Origin: CBDCNH01 sp965219015
Lineage (GTDB): Bacteria; Pseudomonadota; Alphaproteobacteria; Rhodobacterales; Rhodobacteraceae
DNA length: 64,000 bases
Assembly: GCA_965219015.1 (NCBI GenBank)
Contig: CBDCNH010000005.1
Span: 791,747-855,746 of the forward strand
Direction of reading: 5' to 3'
Shown: positions 17,539-26,855 of the stretch, piece after piece
Numbering within the stretch: the stretch's first letter is position 1
How the letters are laid out: the number at the start of each line of letters is the position of its first letter
The notes under the pieces: model-generated
What the model was told of the DNA's origin: nothing
The model's input: only the letters and a program-made list of their open reading frames with translations
Databases searched by the model: none
Position numbers and translations under genes: made by a program

Positions 17539-17790
17539 TCAGTCGCCGACGTTCAGCTCGACGCGGTGCATGTCCTCGGCCACCAGCTCGGGCGACTTGG
17601 CGCGCAGCGTGTCGTCGAGGCTCAGTTCGTTGGCCATGTCGAACGCCTGCATGGCCGTGAGCCCGGGATTCAATCCCACGAGGCGCTTCGAGCAGCGCGC
17701 GCACCAGTCGATGTTCGAGCGAACGTACTCGGCGCCGTCCTGGTCCCATCGCGATTGGAAAGGCAGGGTCTGATCGAACGAATGGTTCAT
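17539..17790 (-). CDS. Small hypothetical protein with CxxC motif
   Basis: An 83-residue acidic protein starting MNHSFDQTLPFQSRWDQD. It has a single WCARC pair (Cys30, Cys33) and no signal peptide or membrane helix. I do not recognise a family. The frame is open well upstream, but the upstream residues belong to the PEP-CTERM relic, so ATG 17790 is preferred. It could be a real small protein or the 3' remainder of a larger decayed gene. Confidence 0.45.
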   Translation of the reverse strand: MNHSFDQTLPFQSRWDQDGAEYVRSNIDWCARCSKRLVGLNPGLTAMQAFDMANELSLDDTLRAKSPELVAEDMHRVELNVGD

Positions 17791-17949
17791 CGGTTGTCTC
17801 ACGAATTTGAGCAGAGCCGGAAGTCTCGCCTCGATCGGCAGGGCCCGAAAGTACACGCGCTGCCGCCCGTCCAGCCCGGCTTGTAACGTCGCGGCAATCC
17901 GTGATGGGGTGGACATGCCAACCAGGCCGGGTGGTGCCTGCCGAAGTGT

Positions 17950-18282
17950 GTTCCTGCGCCGCGCGACGAAGCCGATCCACCCGAGCCCGGCCAGGATCAG
18001 CTCATGGCTTTCCGGCTCGGGCACGGCCGGCAACGTGTGTCAGGGCGAGCGTCGGATCGACGGTGTGGTCGTGGCCGCGCCGCCCGAACCGCTGGCTTCG
18101 GCGTGCCCTGCCGAATCGTTGCGCGTTACGCCGATAGGCGTTCGTTCAGCTTCGGCGATCGGCCCGTTGCGGATCGCGATGAAGCCGCTGACGTTGACGC
18201 TCAGGCTCGGCGCCTACGCTGCCGCGAAGGGGGAAGAAGCGGCCCGCCACACGAGCGCCAGAAGGCTGCGAGTCTTCGACAT
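17950..18282 (-). pseudogene. Decayed PEP-CTERM protein gene
   Basis: From ATG 18282 the frame reads a signal-like N-terminus (MSKTRSLLALVWRAASSPFA) and then meets TAG at 18216-18214. The same frame continues with PSLSVNVSGFIAIRNGPIA, meets TGA at 18042-18040, and resumes with VPEPESHELILAGLGW and GFVARRR, ending near 17950. The tail is a textbook PEP-CTERM sorting signal: V-P-E-P, a hydrophobic helix and an Arg cluster. With two in-frame stops and only about 110 codons, it looks like a shrunken relic of an exosortase-processed surface protein. No exosortase is in the window. Confidence 0.65.
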
Positions 18283-18330
18283 GCTTTTCTCCCTGAAGTG
18301 CTTCAGGGCCTTGGGGTGAACGGTCATGGG

Positions 18331-19206
18331 TCATGCCGGTGCGGTCGCAGCGCAGAGCAGAAGCCGGTTCGGCCCGACCCAGCCTTCGCTGGTCGTGAAC
18401 GCGCCGAGCTGCCGCTCGATGTCGTCCCAGGCAGCGCGCCGCGCGGGTGCCGTCAGGTTCGCGAGGATCTGCCGGATCGGCGTGCCCGAGTCGCGCACAA
18501 AGGCCACGTAATCGCAGCTCGCCGGCAGGCGAAACGGCGCCGCCAGCGCATCCATTTCGATGTCGACGAAGCCCGCCGACTGCAGCAGCGACAGCAAGAG
18601 GCCGGGCTTGCCCAGGCTCGTCAACGTGCCGGGCCTGTCCGGCGACCGCGCCGCGAGGCCGGCATGCCGCAGCGCCGTGTCCGTCATGATGCCGAGGCAG
18701 GGGTTGTCTTCGGCCTGCGCGAAGACCAGCGCGCTCAACCGCCCACCCGGCCTGAGCGCGGCGCGGAACGCTTTCAACGCGTCGATCGGGGCCTCGCAGA
18801 ACATCAATCCGAGCCGGCAGACGGCGGCGTCGAATCCGGCGCCGTCGAGGCCGAGCGCCTGGGCATCGGCGACCTGCGTGTCGACGTTCTTCAGGCCGGC
18901 GGCGCGCGCGTTGTCGGCGGCCAGCGCGAGGATGGCGGCCGAGATGTCGGTGGCCATCACGCGACCGTGCGGGCCGACGCGGTGCGCGATGTCCAGCGTC
19001 TGATCGCCTGCCCCGGCGGCGATATCGAGCACACGATCCCCGGGGCCGATGCGCGCCGCTTGCAGCATCGCCTCGGTGGCACCGCCGAGCCAGGCGCGAA
19101 TGCTTGCCGCGTGACGGTTCCAGCCCTGCGCTGCCTCGTCCCACGCGCGTTCAACGCTGGCCGAGGCGCCGTCGGGCCGGATGCGGGAGGCACCGACGGT
19201 GGTCAT
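18331..19206 (-). CDS. Class I SAM-dependent methyltransferase (UbiE-like)
   Basis: A 291-residue methyltransferase. Motif I is VLDIAAGAGDQTLDIA near residues 60-75, with MATDISAAILALA and FDAAVCRLGLMFCE following. It belongs to the same broad family as the 5.7-kb methyltransferase. The start ATG 19206 overlaps the TGA of the Bug receptor gene by four bases (ATGA), so it is translationally coupled to it. The substrate is unknown. Confidence 0.85.
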   Translation of the reverse strand: MTTVGASRIRPDGASASVERAWDEAAQGWNRHAASIRAWLGGATEAMLQAARIGPGDRVLDIAAGAGDQTLDIAHRVGPHGRVMATDISAAILALAADNARAAGLKNVDTQVADAQALGLDGAGFDAAVCRLGLMFCEAPIDALKAFRAALRPGGRLSALVFAQAEDNPCLGIMTDTALRHAGLAARSPDRPGTLTSLGKPGLLLSLLQSAGFVDIEMDALAAPFRLPASCDYVAFVRDSGTPIRQILANLTAPARRAAWDDIERQLGAFTTSEGWVGPNRLLLCAATAPA

Positions 19207-20210
19207 TCGGCCCGGATGCCGGCGGCGCTGATGAGGGGTTGCCAATACCGCTGCTCCGCCGCGATGCGCGCCGCCAGCGCCTGCGGCGTGCTCGACGCGG
19301 CCAGCATGCCCGCATCGGCGAACGCGCCGACCAACTCCGGCTGCGCGATGGCCGCCCGCAGTGCCTGCGAGGCGGCTTCGATCGTTGCCGCAGGCACGCG
19401 CGCGGCCATGAAAAAGGCGAACCATTCGCGCACCACCAGGTTCGGAAAACCTTGCTCGACGAGCGACGCCACGTCGGGGAAGTAGCTGCTGCGCGTCGCG
19501 CCCGACGTGGCGAGCACCCGCAGCCTGCCTGCCGCCTTGTACTGCCGGAACAGACCCTCGGGCAGGGCCAGCACCGCGATCCGCCCGCCCAGCAGATCGT
19601 TGAGCGCCGGTGGCCCGCCCGCATAGACGATGTGCTGCCATGGCACTTCGGCCTCGCGGAACAGCATGGCCTCGAGCAGATGCGGCAGGGTGCCCGTCCC
19701 TGGCGACCCGCCATTGGCGAGCTTCGGGTTGCGCCGCATCCAGTCGACCAGCTCGCCGATGCTGTGCACGGGCTCCGGCACGGCAGGGCCGACGGCGATG
19801 GCGATCGGCATCTCGCTGGCCAGAGAAACCGGCTGCAGGTCGAGCACCGGGTCGTAGCGCAGCTTGGCATAGAGGTACGGGTAGACCGTGGCGACCGCGC
19901 CTTGCGCAAGCAGCACCGTCGAGCCGTCCGGCGGGGCCGATCCCAGCGCGTTGACGGCGATCTGCCCCGCCGCGCCGGGCCGGTTTTCCACCGTCAGCCG
20001 CTGCGCGTAGCGGCCGTCCATCTGCTCGGCGATGCGACGCGCCACGATGTCGGGGATGCTGCCGCCCGGGCCGCTGCACAGCATGTGCAGGTGCCCGATG
20101 CGCGTTTGCGCCAGGCTGTCTCGGCCGATGCCCGCGCCGGTCAGTGCGCCGAGGGCCGCGCAGCCTCGCCGCAGGAAGGCTCGCCTCGAAGCCTGCTGTT
20201 CCGTGCGCAT
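19203..20210 (-). CDS. Bug-type (tripartite tricarboxylate) periplasmic binding protein
   Basis: A 335-residue receptor with a twin-arginine-like signal (SRRAFLRRG) and the family segments GGSIPDIVARRIAEQM, TVENRPGAAGQIAVNAL, GTGTLPHLLEAM and an ALAALP-like hinge (AVLALPEGLF). Bug proteins are abundant orphan receptors in Burkholderiales; no TctA or TctB partner is nearby. ATG 20210 is chosen because it begins the Tat-like leader. It is downstream of the haloperoxidase-like gene (51-nt gap) and overlaps the methyltransferase. Confidence 0.87.
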   Translation of the reverse strand: MRTEQQASRRAFLRRGCAALGALTGAGIGRDSLAQTRIGHLHMLCSGPGGSIPDIVARRIAEQMDGRYAQRLTVENRPGAAGQIAVNALGSAPPDGSTVLLAQGAVATVYPYLYAKLRYDPVLDLQPVSLASEMPIAIAVGPAVPEPVHSIGELVDWMRRNPKLANGGSPGTGTLPHLLEAMLFREAEVPWQHIVYAGGPPALNDLLGGRIAVLALPEGLFRQYKAAGRLRVLATSGATRSSYFPDVASLVEQGFPNLVVREWFAFFMAARVPAATIEAASQALRAAIAQPELVGAFADAGMLAASSTPQALAARIAAEQRYWQPLISAAGIRAE

Positions 20211-20261
20211 GAGCGAGACCCTCGGAAGTCGTGGGGTGTAGAGGTTGGCCATGACCACGGC

Positions 20262-21575
20262 TCAGTTGCGACGCCGGAAGTGGCGCTGGCCCACCCACTG
20301 CGCCACCTGCTTGCCGAGCTCGACGCCGTCGAGGGTCGAAAAGTGGAAGTGCATGCCGCCGTAGACGCGCGCGACCTGGCTTTCTTCGTTCAGCGCTTCG
20401 GTGCTGGCGTAGGTCCGCGTCGTGCCGGTCACCATGCTGTCGAAGCGGTAGACGACGTTGCGCGTGCCGTAGTGGAGGCGAAGCGTCTCGCCGAGGCCGC
20501 CCGAGGTGCAGGAATGCGCGGCGGGGTACTCGGGGTGGTTCGGCGTCGCCAGCACTGGCGTCCAGGCGCCGTCGCTCTGGGTCGCGGCGTTGCCATCGGT
20601 GTCGGCCAGCGGGATCGCGCTGCGCGGGCGCCAGGCTTCGTGGAAGTACTTGGCCTCGAAGCAGGCGGTGATCGTGTCGGCGTGCACGACGTAGATGAAA
20701 GCCATCAGTCGTGCCGCTTCGGCGACATCGTCCGTGCTGGCAGCGAAGCGACCGAAGTTGCGTGTCAGGTAGGGCGAGGGCGTTTCGGTGTGGAAGCGCG
20801 CGATCTCGAGTTGCTCGGCAGTTCGTGCCGTGCTCGCCGTGCCGCCGCCGGCCTTGCTCTCGTTGTAGTCGGTGGCATAGGTCGCGCTGTCGAGCGCCGG
20901 CGGCCCGGCCGGGCGGAACTGGTCGACGCGGTTCAACGAGAACGGCCGGATGTAGGGAACGAAGCGATTGAACGGCGTCGCATTGGCGCTCCTGAACCTG
21001 CCCGGTGCCGTGCTCGACACGTAGGGCGCGAGCACGACGGCCCGGCCGTCGTTGGCGCGCAGGGCGACCACGCCGGCTGCGACCTCGCTGCCAAGCGCGA
21101 GGCCTCGGGTCTTGGCATCGCCGGCCGGGATCGCTGCCACATGGCCGTCGTAGGCGGCCTGGTACTCGGCCGCCCGGTTCGGGAACAGCGCCTGCAACAC
21201 GCCGTATGCCGCCGCGCTCGCCGCCGCATCCATCGATGCGCCGGCCGACGCGGCTTTCGGCGTGATCGCGAACGGCTCGTAGCGGCCATCGATCGCGCTC
21301 ACGGCGTCGTAGATCGCCACATGCACGCTCGCCAGATCGACGTGGTAGCTCGGGCGCTGTTCCTCGGGCGTGGTGGCGACGCTCGACACGGCGTTGACGG
21401 TCTTGTTGGCGACGTCGTTCCAGTAGGCGACGGCGTTCGTCGCCACCGGCATCACCGTGACGACGCGGTCCGCGTCGTCCGATGAGCCGCCGCATGCGGC
21501 AAGGCCGAGGCCGCCGCTTAGAGCGAGAGCAAGGATGCCGAGCTTCGACGAAAAGTGCCGGCGGTCGGTAAGCAT
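20262..21575 (-). CDS. Vanadium haloperoxidase/PAP2-family lipoprotein
   Basis: A 437-residue lipoprotein with lipobox LAAC (Cys28) and a PAP2/vanadium-dependent haloperoxidase fold. The vanadate or phosphate-binding motifs are K-x6-RP in KYFHEAWRP, PAAH in the HPEYPAAHSCTSG segment (family pattern PSGH) and ARVYGGMHFHFSTLDG. Members either halogenate with H2O2 or act as acid phosphatases, and sequence alone does not decide. It sits between a giant regulator upstream and a Bug receptor downstream, all on the same strand. Confidence 0.85.
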   Translation of the reverse strand: MLTDRRHFSSKLGILALALSGGLGLAACGGSSDDADRVVTVMPVATNAVAYWNDVANKTVNAVSSVATTPEEQRPSYHVDLASVHVAIYDAVSAIDGRYEPFAITPKAASAGASMDAAASAAAYGVLQALFPNRAAEYQAAYDGHVAAIPAGDAKTRGLALGSEVAAGVVALRANDGRAVVLAPYVSSTAPGRFRSANATPFNRFVPYIRPFSLNRVDQFRPAGPPALDSATYATDYNESKAGGGTASTARTAEQLEIARFHTETPSPYLTRNFGRFAASTDDVAEAARLMAFIYVVHADTITACFEAKYFHEAWRPRSAIPLADTDGNAATQSDGAWTPVLATPNHPEYPAAHSCTSGGLGETLRLHYGTRNVVYRFDSMVTGTTRTYASTEALNEESQVARVYGGMHFHFSTLDGVELGKQVAQWVGQRHFRRRN

Positions 21576-21691
21576 GAAGACTCTCCTGAAAGTGCGCCCT
21601 CGGCTCCGTCGGGCCGTCGGCAGGCGGTATCAGGAAGAGTAGGCGGACCCTTCCTAGAGATGCCTTAGCGATTGCGAATCGGGCCGGGCCA

Positions 21692-24600
21692 TCACAGGTT
21701 GCGCAGCGACGCGACCAGAGCTTCCGTCTCGGCGGCGGGTCGCAGTCCGAGCACGACCGACAGGTGCTGCCGGCAGCGCCGAAACGCTTCGTACGCCTCG
21801 GCGCGCCGCTCCAAGGCGATCAGGCAGACGATCAGCCGGCGAAACACATCCTCGGCAAGCGGCTGCTGCTCGACGATGCGCCCGTATAGCGACGCCGCCT
21901 GTGCGGGCTCGCCGATCGCCTCGAGCCTTGCGCCCAGGTCCAGCATCCGGCGCGTGAATTGCGACTGGATGCGGGCGCGCGCCACGAGCACATCGGGCAG
22001 ATCGTCTTCGCCGGCGAGGAAGTCGCCGCGATACAAGCTCAAGGCCCGCTCGGCCCACGTCGACAGTTGTGAAAGGTCGGCGTCGGCCAGGCGATGCTCG
22101 ACCTCGAGCAGGCAGGCCTCCAGCGCGGCGACGTCGCTCCAGCAGGTCGTGGCATTCAGGCTCAAGCCGCCGCTGCGCAAAGGCACGTGCTGCTCGGCAC
22201 CGAGCAACTTGCGCAGCCGGTGCAGCGCGTTGTCGAACGAGTTGCGCGCCGCGTCGCCCTCGGCGTCGGGCCAGAGCGCGGCGCACAGCCGCGCCACCGG
22301 AACGCCGTCGCCGCCCAACGCGACGAGTAGCTTCAGCAGGTCGAGCGGCTTCCGGCTTTCCTTGCGTGAAGCGGGCGCCGGCAGGGCGTCGCGTTCGACG
22401 CCGAATCGGCCCAGGCTGCGGATCCGGATCGGCCAGGGCCAGCGTTCACCCGCGTCGACAGGGGCGGGCAGGGCGTAGCGCTGCACGATGCCGCGGGCGA
22501 ACGCGGCATCGACGTCGTTCTCGATGGCGAGCAGCGCAAGGCGCGACATCATGTCGCCGCAGCAGTACGGCATCGGCCCGAAGTCGTAGCCGTGCTCGCG
22601 GCCGATCGCGAAAGCCCCGGCCAGCGCGGCCAGGCAGCGCGGCCGGTCGCCGCAGCGTTCGGCCAGGTGCGCCTCGATCAGGCCGCCGATCCAGTGGTGC
22701 CAGCGGCAGACGCTGCGAAACGGATGCGCCAGCGAGGCCTGCAGCGACAGCTGCGCTTCTTCGAGCGCGCCGGCCTGGGTGGCGGCGAGCGTGTGGCCGA
22801 GCATGGCGATGTGTTCACGCAGGGGCCAGCCACTGGCCTTGCCGCTGGCGACGGCTGCGCGCATCAGCTTGGCGGCGTTGTTCCATTCGCCGTCGAGCAG
22901 CATCAGCAGGCCGCGCTGGTACTCGTAGACAGTGGTGTCGGTGGCGTTGTCGGACTCGATGACATCGGCTGCCAAGGCGAGGTGGCTGCGGGCCCGTTCG
23001 GCATCGCGCGCTGCGACGGCAGCCAGCACCATGGCCAGGTGCGCTTTCGCGCGCAGCGCCGCAGGCCCCTGGCTCGCCAGGGCCAGCGCCTTGTCGGCAT
23101 GGGCCAGCGCTTCGTCGACGCGGCCGAGCAGCGAGCGGATCAGCACGCCGACGCCGTACCAGCGCATGAGCGTGGCCGGCGCCGCATCGGACTCGGCGCA
23201 GGCCCGGTCGACCTTGACGATGATCCTGTCCAGCCGTTCCAGTTGGCCCGTCCAGAGCAGGTAGTAGGCCAGCGTGCCGAGCAGGATGCGCTGGCTCGTG
23301 CCGAGCGGCAGGTCGAGCATGCGTTCGGCCAGATCGGCGAGCGGCGCCGTCAGCGGATGACCGGCTTCGCGATAGACGAACGCCGCCAACAAGCCGGGCA
23401 GGACGCGCAGGTCGCTCGCGGCGTCGCGTTCGGCGAGGTATGCCGGCGTATGAGCCTTCAGCACCGGCATCCATTCCTCGATGGCGCCGAGGCCGGCACC
23501 GAGATAGACGATCGCGTCGGCGGCCGCGGCCGCGGCATAGAACGAGCCGCGTGGGTCGCCGGTCCGCACGAACATCGCATGGGCGAGCGACAGGTGTCGC
23601 AAGGCATCGGCGGGGCGCGTGGCCAGCTCGCAGTAGCCGAGCCAGTACGCCACGCGGGCGTCGTCGCGCGCCGTGCTCGGCAACGCCAGGATCCAGTCGC
23701 GGACCATCGCCGTGCGGGTCTGCGCCACGAACGTCGCGGCATGCGTCAGCAACAAGCGCAAGGCTTCGTCCCAGGCGCCAGCCGCGACGAGTTGCTCGAT
23801 GGCCGCATCGGCCTGGCCATGCCGGGCGAGGACGGCCGCAGCGCTCGAGCGCAGCTCGCCGAGTGCCGGCGCGTCGAGCGTGGTGCTGGCGCGTTCGCGC
23901 AGGAACTCGCTGAACAGGGCGTGGAAGGTGTAGACCTCGGGCGTAGCTTCGCGGCGCTCGGTGAAGAGGCTGCGCCGTGCCAGATTGGCCAGCAGCTTGG
24001 CTGCCCGCGCGTCGCCGCTGATGGCCACCGCCATCGCCGCCGTGGCGCTCGGCAGGAAGGCGATGCGCATCAGCGTGAGCGCGTCGGCAGGCGCGAACTG
24101 TTCCATGACCTCGGCGGCGAAGAGGGCGAATAGGCGGTCGCGCGCGGTGCCGCTGCGCAGGGCGTCTTCCGGGCTCAGATCGGTGCGTGTGGCCAGCAGC
24201 AGGATCATGGCCGCAGCCCAGCCGTCGGTGAGTTGCTGCAGCTCGGCCGCGTGCCAGTCGCGCCCGTGCAGGTCGACCAGTTGCCGCGTGTCGCCGACGG
24301 TGAAGCGCAAGGCCTGCTCGTCGATGGTCGCGAGCTGCTGGTTGGCGAGCACCCGAGCGTAAGCAGGCGGCGGTGGTTCGCGGCTGATCGCGATCACGCG
24401 CACACGATCGGGCAGCTCGGTGAGGGCCGTCGCGATGCCGGCGTGCAGCGCAGCGGCGGCGCCCGCTTCCTGTGCGTTGTCGAGCACCAGCACCCAGGGA
24501 GGTTCCAGCACGAGCGCGAGGCGCCGAAAGAAGCGCCTGACAAAGGCAGTGGGGTCGCGCAGATCGTCGGCGCCCGGCGCCGGAAGACGCAGCTTCCTTC

Positions 24601-24886
24601 GCGGCGCGAGCGAGGCCGCGGCTTCGCCCAGGAAGTGCAGGAAGCTTGCGGGGTCGGCGTCGCCCGAATCGAGCTGCAACCAGATGCATGGCGTGGCGCG
24701 CGCCGCCAGATAGGTGGCGACCAGGGTCGTCTTGCCCATCCCCGGCGGCCCTGCGATCCACAGGCCCGGCGCGCCAGCGCATGCATCGAGTTGCGCGAAC
24801 AACGGCTCTCGACCGAACACCCGCCCGAGGCGCGGTGGGCGCAACTTGCCCAGCGTCGAGGGGCGATCGCGGCGCGGTGTCGGCAT
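21692..24886 (-). CDS. Large ATP-dependent regulator, MalT-like with C-terminal SARP/BTAD domain
   Basis: A 1064-residue protein. Residues 20-300 form a STAND-type ATPase with Walker A GPPGMGKT (46-53) and Walker B WVLVLDNAQ. A long helical TPR-like region occupies about 330-810. The last 250 residues hold a winged-helix plus BTAD domain (IRIRSLGRFGVERDA, LLKLLVALGGDGVPVARL, LYRGDFLAGEDDLPDVL). Such regulators sense a ligand through the TPR part and hydrolyse ATP to switch state. It lies immediately upstream of the haloperoxidase-like gene on the same strand (116-bp gap) and probably controls it. Confidence 0.85.
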   Translation of the reverse strand: MPTPRRDRPSTLGKLRPPRLGRVFGREPLFAQLDACAGAPGLWIAGPPGMGKTTLVATYLAARATPCIWLQLDSGDADPASFLHFLGEAAASLAPRRKLRLPAPGADDLRDPTAFVRRFFRRLALVLEPPWVLVLDNAQEAGAAAALHAGIATALTELPDRVRVIAISREPPPPAYARVLANQQLATIDEQALRFTVGDTRQLVDLHGRDWHAAELQQLTDGWAAAMILLLATRTDLSPEDALRSGTARDRLFALFAAEVMEQFAPADALTLMRIAFLPSATAAMAVAISGDARAAKLLANLARRSLFTERREATPEVYTFHALFSEFLRERASTTLDAPALGELRSSAAAVLARHGQADAAIEQLVAAGAWDEALRLLLTHAATFVAQTRTAMVRDWILALPSTARDDARVAYWLGYCELATRPADALRHLSLAHAMFVRTGDPRGSFYAAAAAADAIVYLGAGLGAIEEWMPVLKAHTPAYLAERDAASDLRVLPGLLAAFVYREAGHPLTAPLADLAERMLDLPLGTSQRILLGTLAYYLLWTGQLERLDRIIVKVDRACAESDAAPATLMRWYGVGVLIRSLLGRVDEALAHADKALALASQGPAALRAKAHLAMVLAAVAARDAERARSHLALAADVIESDNATDTTVYEYQRGLLMLLDGEWNNAAKLMRAAVASGKASGWPLREHIAMLGHTLAATQAGALEEAQLSLQASLAHPFRSVCRWHHWIGGLIEAHLAERCGDRPRCLAALAGAFAIGREHGYDFGPMPYCCGDMMSRLALLAIENDVDAAFARGIVQRYALPAPVDAGERWPWPIRIRSLGRFGVERDALPAPASRKESRKPLDLLKLLVALGGDGVPVARLCAALWPDAEGDAARNSFDNALHRLRKLLGAEQHVPLRSGGLSLNATTCWSDVAALEACLLEVEHRLADADLSQLSTWAERALSLYRGDFLAGEDDLPDVLVARARIQSQFTRRMLDLGARLEAIGEPAQAASLYGRIVEQQPLAEDVFRRLIVCLIALERRAEAYEAFRRCRQHLSVVLGLRPAAETEALVASLRNL

Positions 24887-25008
24887 CGACGGATGTTAGA
24901 AGGCAAGCACTGAACAAGCGCGCTTCCTGCGCGGCTAGGCAGACATTGCCCTGCGGCGGTCGAGCCAAAGCCAGCGGTCGCCCACCCCACTGCTTCGCTG
25001 ATGTCACG

Positions 25009-25024
25009 TGCGCGTCGACGCGCA
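25009..25024. repeat. 16-bp perfect palindrome
   Basis: TGCGCGTCGACGCGCA is fully self-complementary. It lies in the 223-bp gap between the giant regulator's start and the 3' end of the ABC ATPase gene. It could be an operator for the regulator gene or part of the ABC operon terminator. Chance is also possible in DNA this GC-rich. Confidence 0.4.
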
Positions 25025-25109
25025 TCGGTTCGGCGCCGCGTCGGTCCATGCCGGCCGACTCAGCGGCTTGCCGTCGCTGCCGCCTGTCGAGAGGAATGCG
25101 CGCCGCGGC

Positions 25110-26855
25110 TCAGCCGCCGAAGGCGAACCCGCGCCCCGGCGCCGCCGCGAACAGGGCCTGCGTATAGGCGTGCTGCGGCGCGCTGAACACGCGATGCGCC
25201 GGGCCCGCCTCGACGATGCGGCCCTCGGACATGACCGCAAGGTGGTCGCAGACCTGGCTCGCCACGCGCAGGTCGTGGGTGATGAACAGCATGGCGAGGT
25301 TGAGGCGGCCGCGAATCTCCTCGAACAGCTCGAGCACCTGCGCCTGCACCGAAACGTCGAGGGCAGAGACCGCTTCGTCGGCGATCAGCAACTCGGGTTC
25401 CATCATCAGCGCCCGGGCGATGCAGATGCGCTGGCGCTGGCCGCCGGAGAACTGGTGCGGAAAGCGTTGCAGGGCGCTGTCGTCCATGCGCACCAGGGCG
25501 AGCAGGCCGCTGGCCCGCTGCAGCGCGCTGGCCGTCGACAGGCCGTAGTTCACCGGCCCTTCGATCAGCGCCTGCGCCACCGTGCGGCGCGGGTTGAGCG
25601 ATCGGTACGGGTCCTGGAAGACGATCTGCACGCGCTTGCGCAGCGGCCGCAACTGCGCGGCACCCATCATGGCGATGTCGGTGACGCCGGCCTCGGTGTC
25701 GTTGCCGAAACCGGCACCCTGGCCGTTGCCGTTGCCGTCGGCGACCCTGCGCTCCGTGTCGCCGCTGCCACCAGCCTCGGCGAAAGCACCACCGCCACCG
25801 CCGTCATCGCCACCGCCGAGCAGCACGCGGCCACCGCTCGGATCGATCAGGCGCACGATGCAGCGCGCCACCGTGCTCTTGCCCGAGCCCGACTCGCCGA
25901 CGATGCCCAAGGTCTGGCCGCGGCGGATCTCGAGGTCGATGTCGCGTGCCGCATGCACCGTGCGGTCGGGGCCGAACCAGCGCCGGTCGGCGTAGGTCTT
26001 CTGCAGGCCGACGACGCGCAGCACGCGCGGCGCGGCGGCATCGACCGGGCGCTCGCGCAACTGCAAGGTCGGCACGGCGCCCATCAGCATACGCGTGTAG
26101 TCGTGGCGCGGCCGCTGCAGCACGTCGGCCTTGGGTCCGATCTCGACCAGATCACCGAGGCGCAGCACGGCGACGCGGTGCGCCACTTCGGCCACCACGC
26201 CGAAGTCGTGGGTGATGAAGAGAACGCCGGCGCCGTGGCGGTGCTGCAGGTCGATCACCAGCTTGAGGATCTGCGCCTGGGTGGTGACGTCGAGCGCCGT
26301 GGTCGGCTCGTCGGCGATCAGCAGCACCGGGTCGAGCACCAGCGCCATGGCGATCATGATGCGCTGGCGCTGGCCCCCGCTCAGTTGGTGCGGGTAGCTG
26401 GCGACCATGCGCTGGGGATCGGGCAGCAGCACCTCGCCGACGATGCCGAGCACCTTGGCCCGCCGCTCGGCCGGCGACATCCGGGTGTGCTCCTGCAGCA
26501 CCTCGTCGATCTGCGCGCCGCAGGTCATGACCGGGTTGAGCGCGGTCATCGGCTCCTGGAAGATCATCGACATGCGGGTGGCGCGCAGCTCGCGCAGCCG
26601 TGCCAGCGGCGCGTGCGTGATGTCCTCGCCCTGCAGGCGGATGCGCCCGGCGGTCACCGGCAGCGCCTTCGGCAGCAGCCCCATCACGCCCTGGGCGATG
26701 ACGCTCTTGCCCGAGCCCGATTCGCCGACCAGGCAGAGCGTCTCGCCACGACCGACGCTGAACGAGACATCGCGAACGGCGGTGGCGCGGTCGCCACCCG
26801 GCGGCAGGGCGATGGTCAGCCCCTCGACCTCGAGGATCGACGCCTCGGCGTTCAT
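25110..26855 (-). CDS. Double ABC ATPase of peptide/nickel-type importer (DppD-DppF fusion)
   Basis: A 581-residue protein with two nucleotide-binding domains. Walker A GESGSGKS occurs at 44-51 and 320-327; signatures LSGGQRQR (158-165) and FSGGQRQR (469-476); Q-loops near 100 and 414. Residues about 347-391 of the second domain, between Walker A and the Q-loop, are an unusual Gly/Asp/Asn-rich insertion. It energises the DppBC-like permeases. The ATG overlaps the upstream permease stop by four bases. Confidence 0.9.
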   Translation of the reverse strand: MNAEASILEVEGLTIALPPGGDRATAVRDVSFSVGRGETLCLVGESGSGKSVIAQGVMGLLPKALPVTAGRIRLQGEDITHAPLARLRELRATRMSMIFQEPMTALNPVMTCGAQIDEVLQEHTRMSPAERRAKVLGIVGEVLLPDPQRMVASYPHQLSGGQRQRIMIAMALVLDPVLLIADEPTTALDVTTQAQILKLVIDLQHRHGAGVLFITHDFGVVAEVAHRVAVLRLGDLVEIGPKADVLQRPRHDYTRMLMGAVPTLQLRERPVDAAAPRVLRVVGLQKTYADRRWFGPDRTVHAARDIDLEIRRGQTLGIVGESGSGKSTVARCIVRLIDPSGGRVLLGGGDDGGGGGAFAEAGGSGDTERRVADGNGNGQGAGFGNDTEAGVTDIAMMGAAQLRPLRKRVQIVFQDPYRSLNPRRTVAQALIEGPVNYGLSTASALQRASGLLALVRMDDSALQRFPHQFSGGQRQRICIARALMMEPELLIADEAVSALDVSVQAQVLELFEEIRGRLNLAMLFITHDLRVASQVCDHLAVMSEGRIVEAGPAHRVFSAPQHAYTQALFAAAPGRGFAFGG

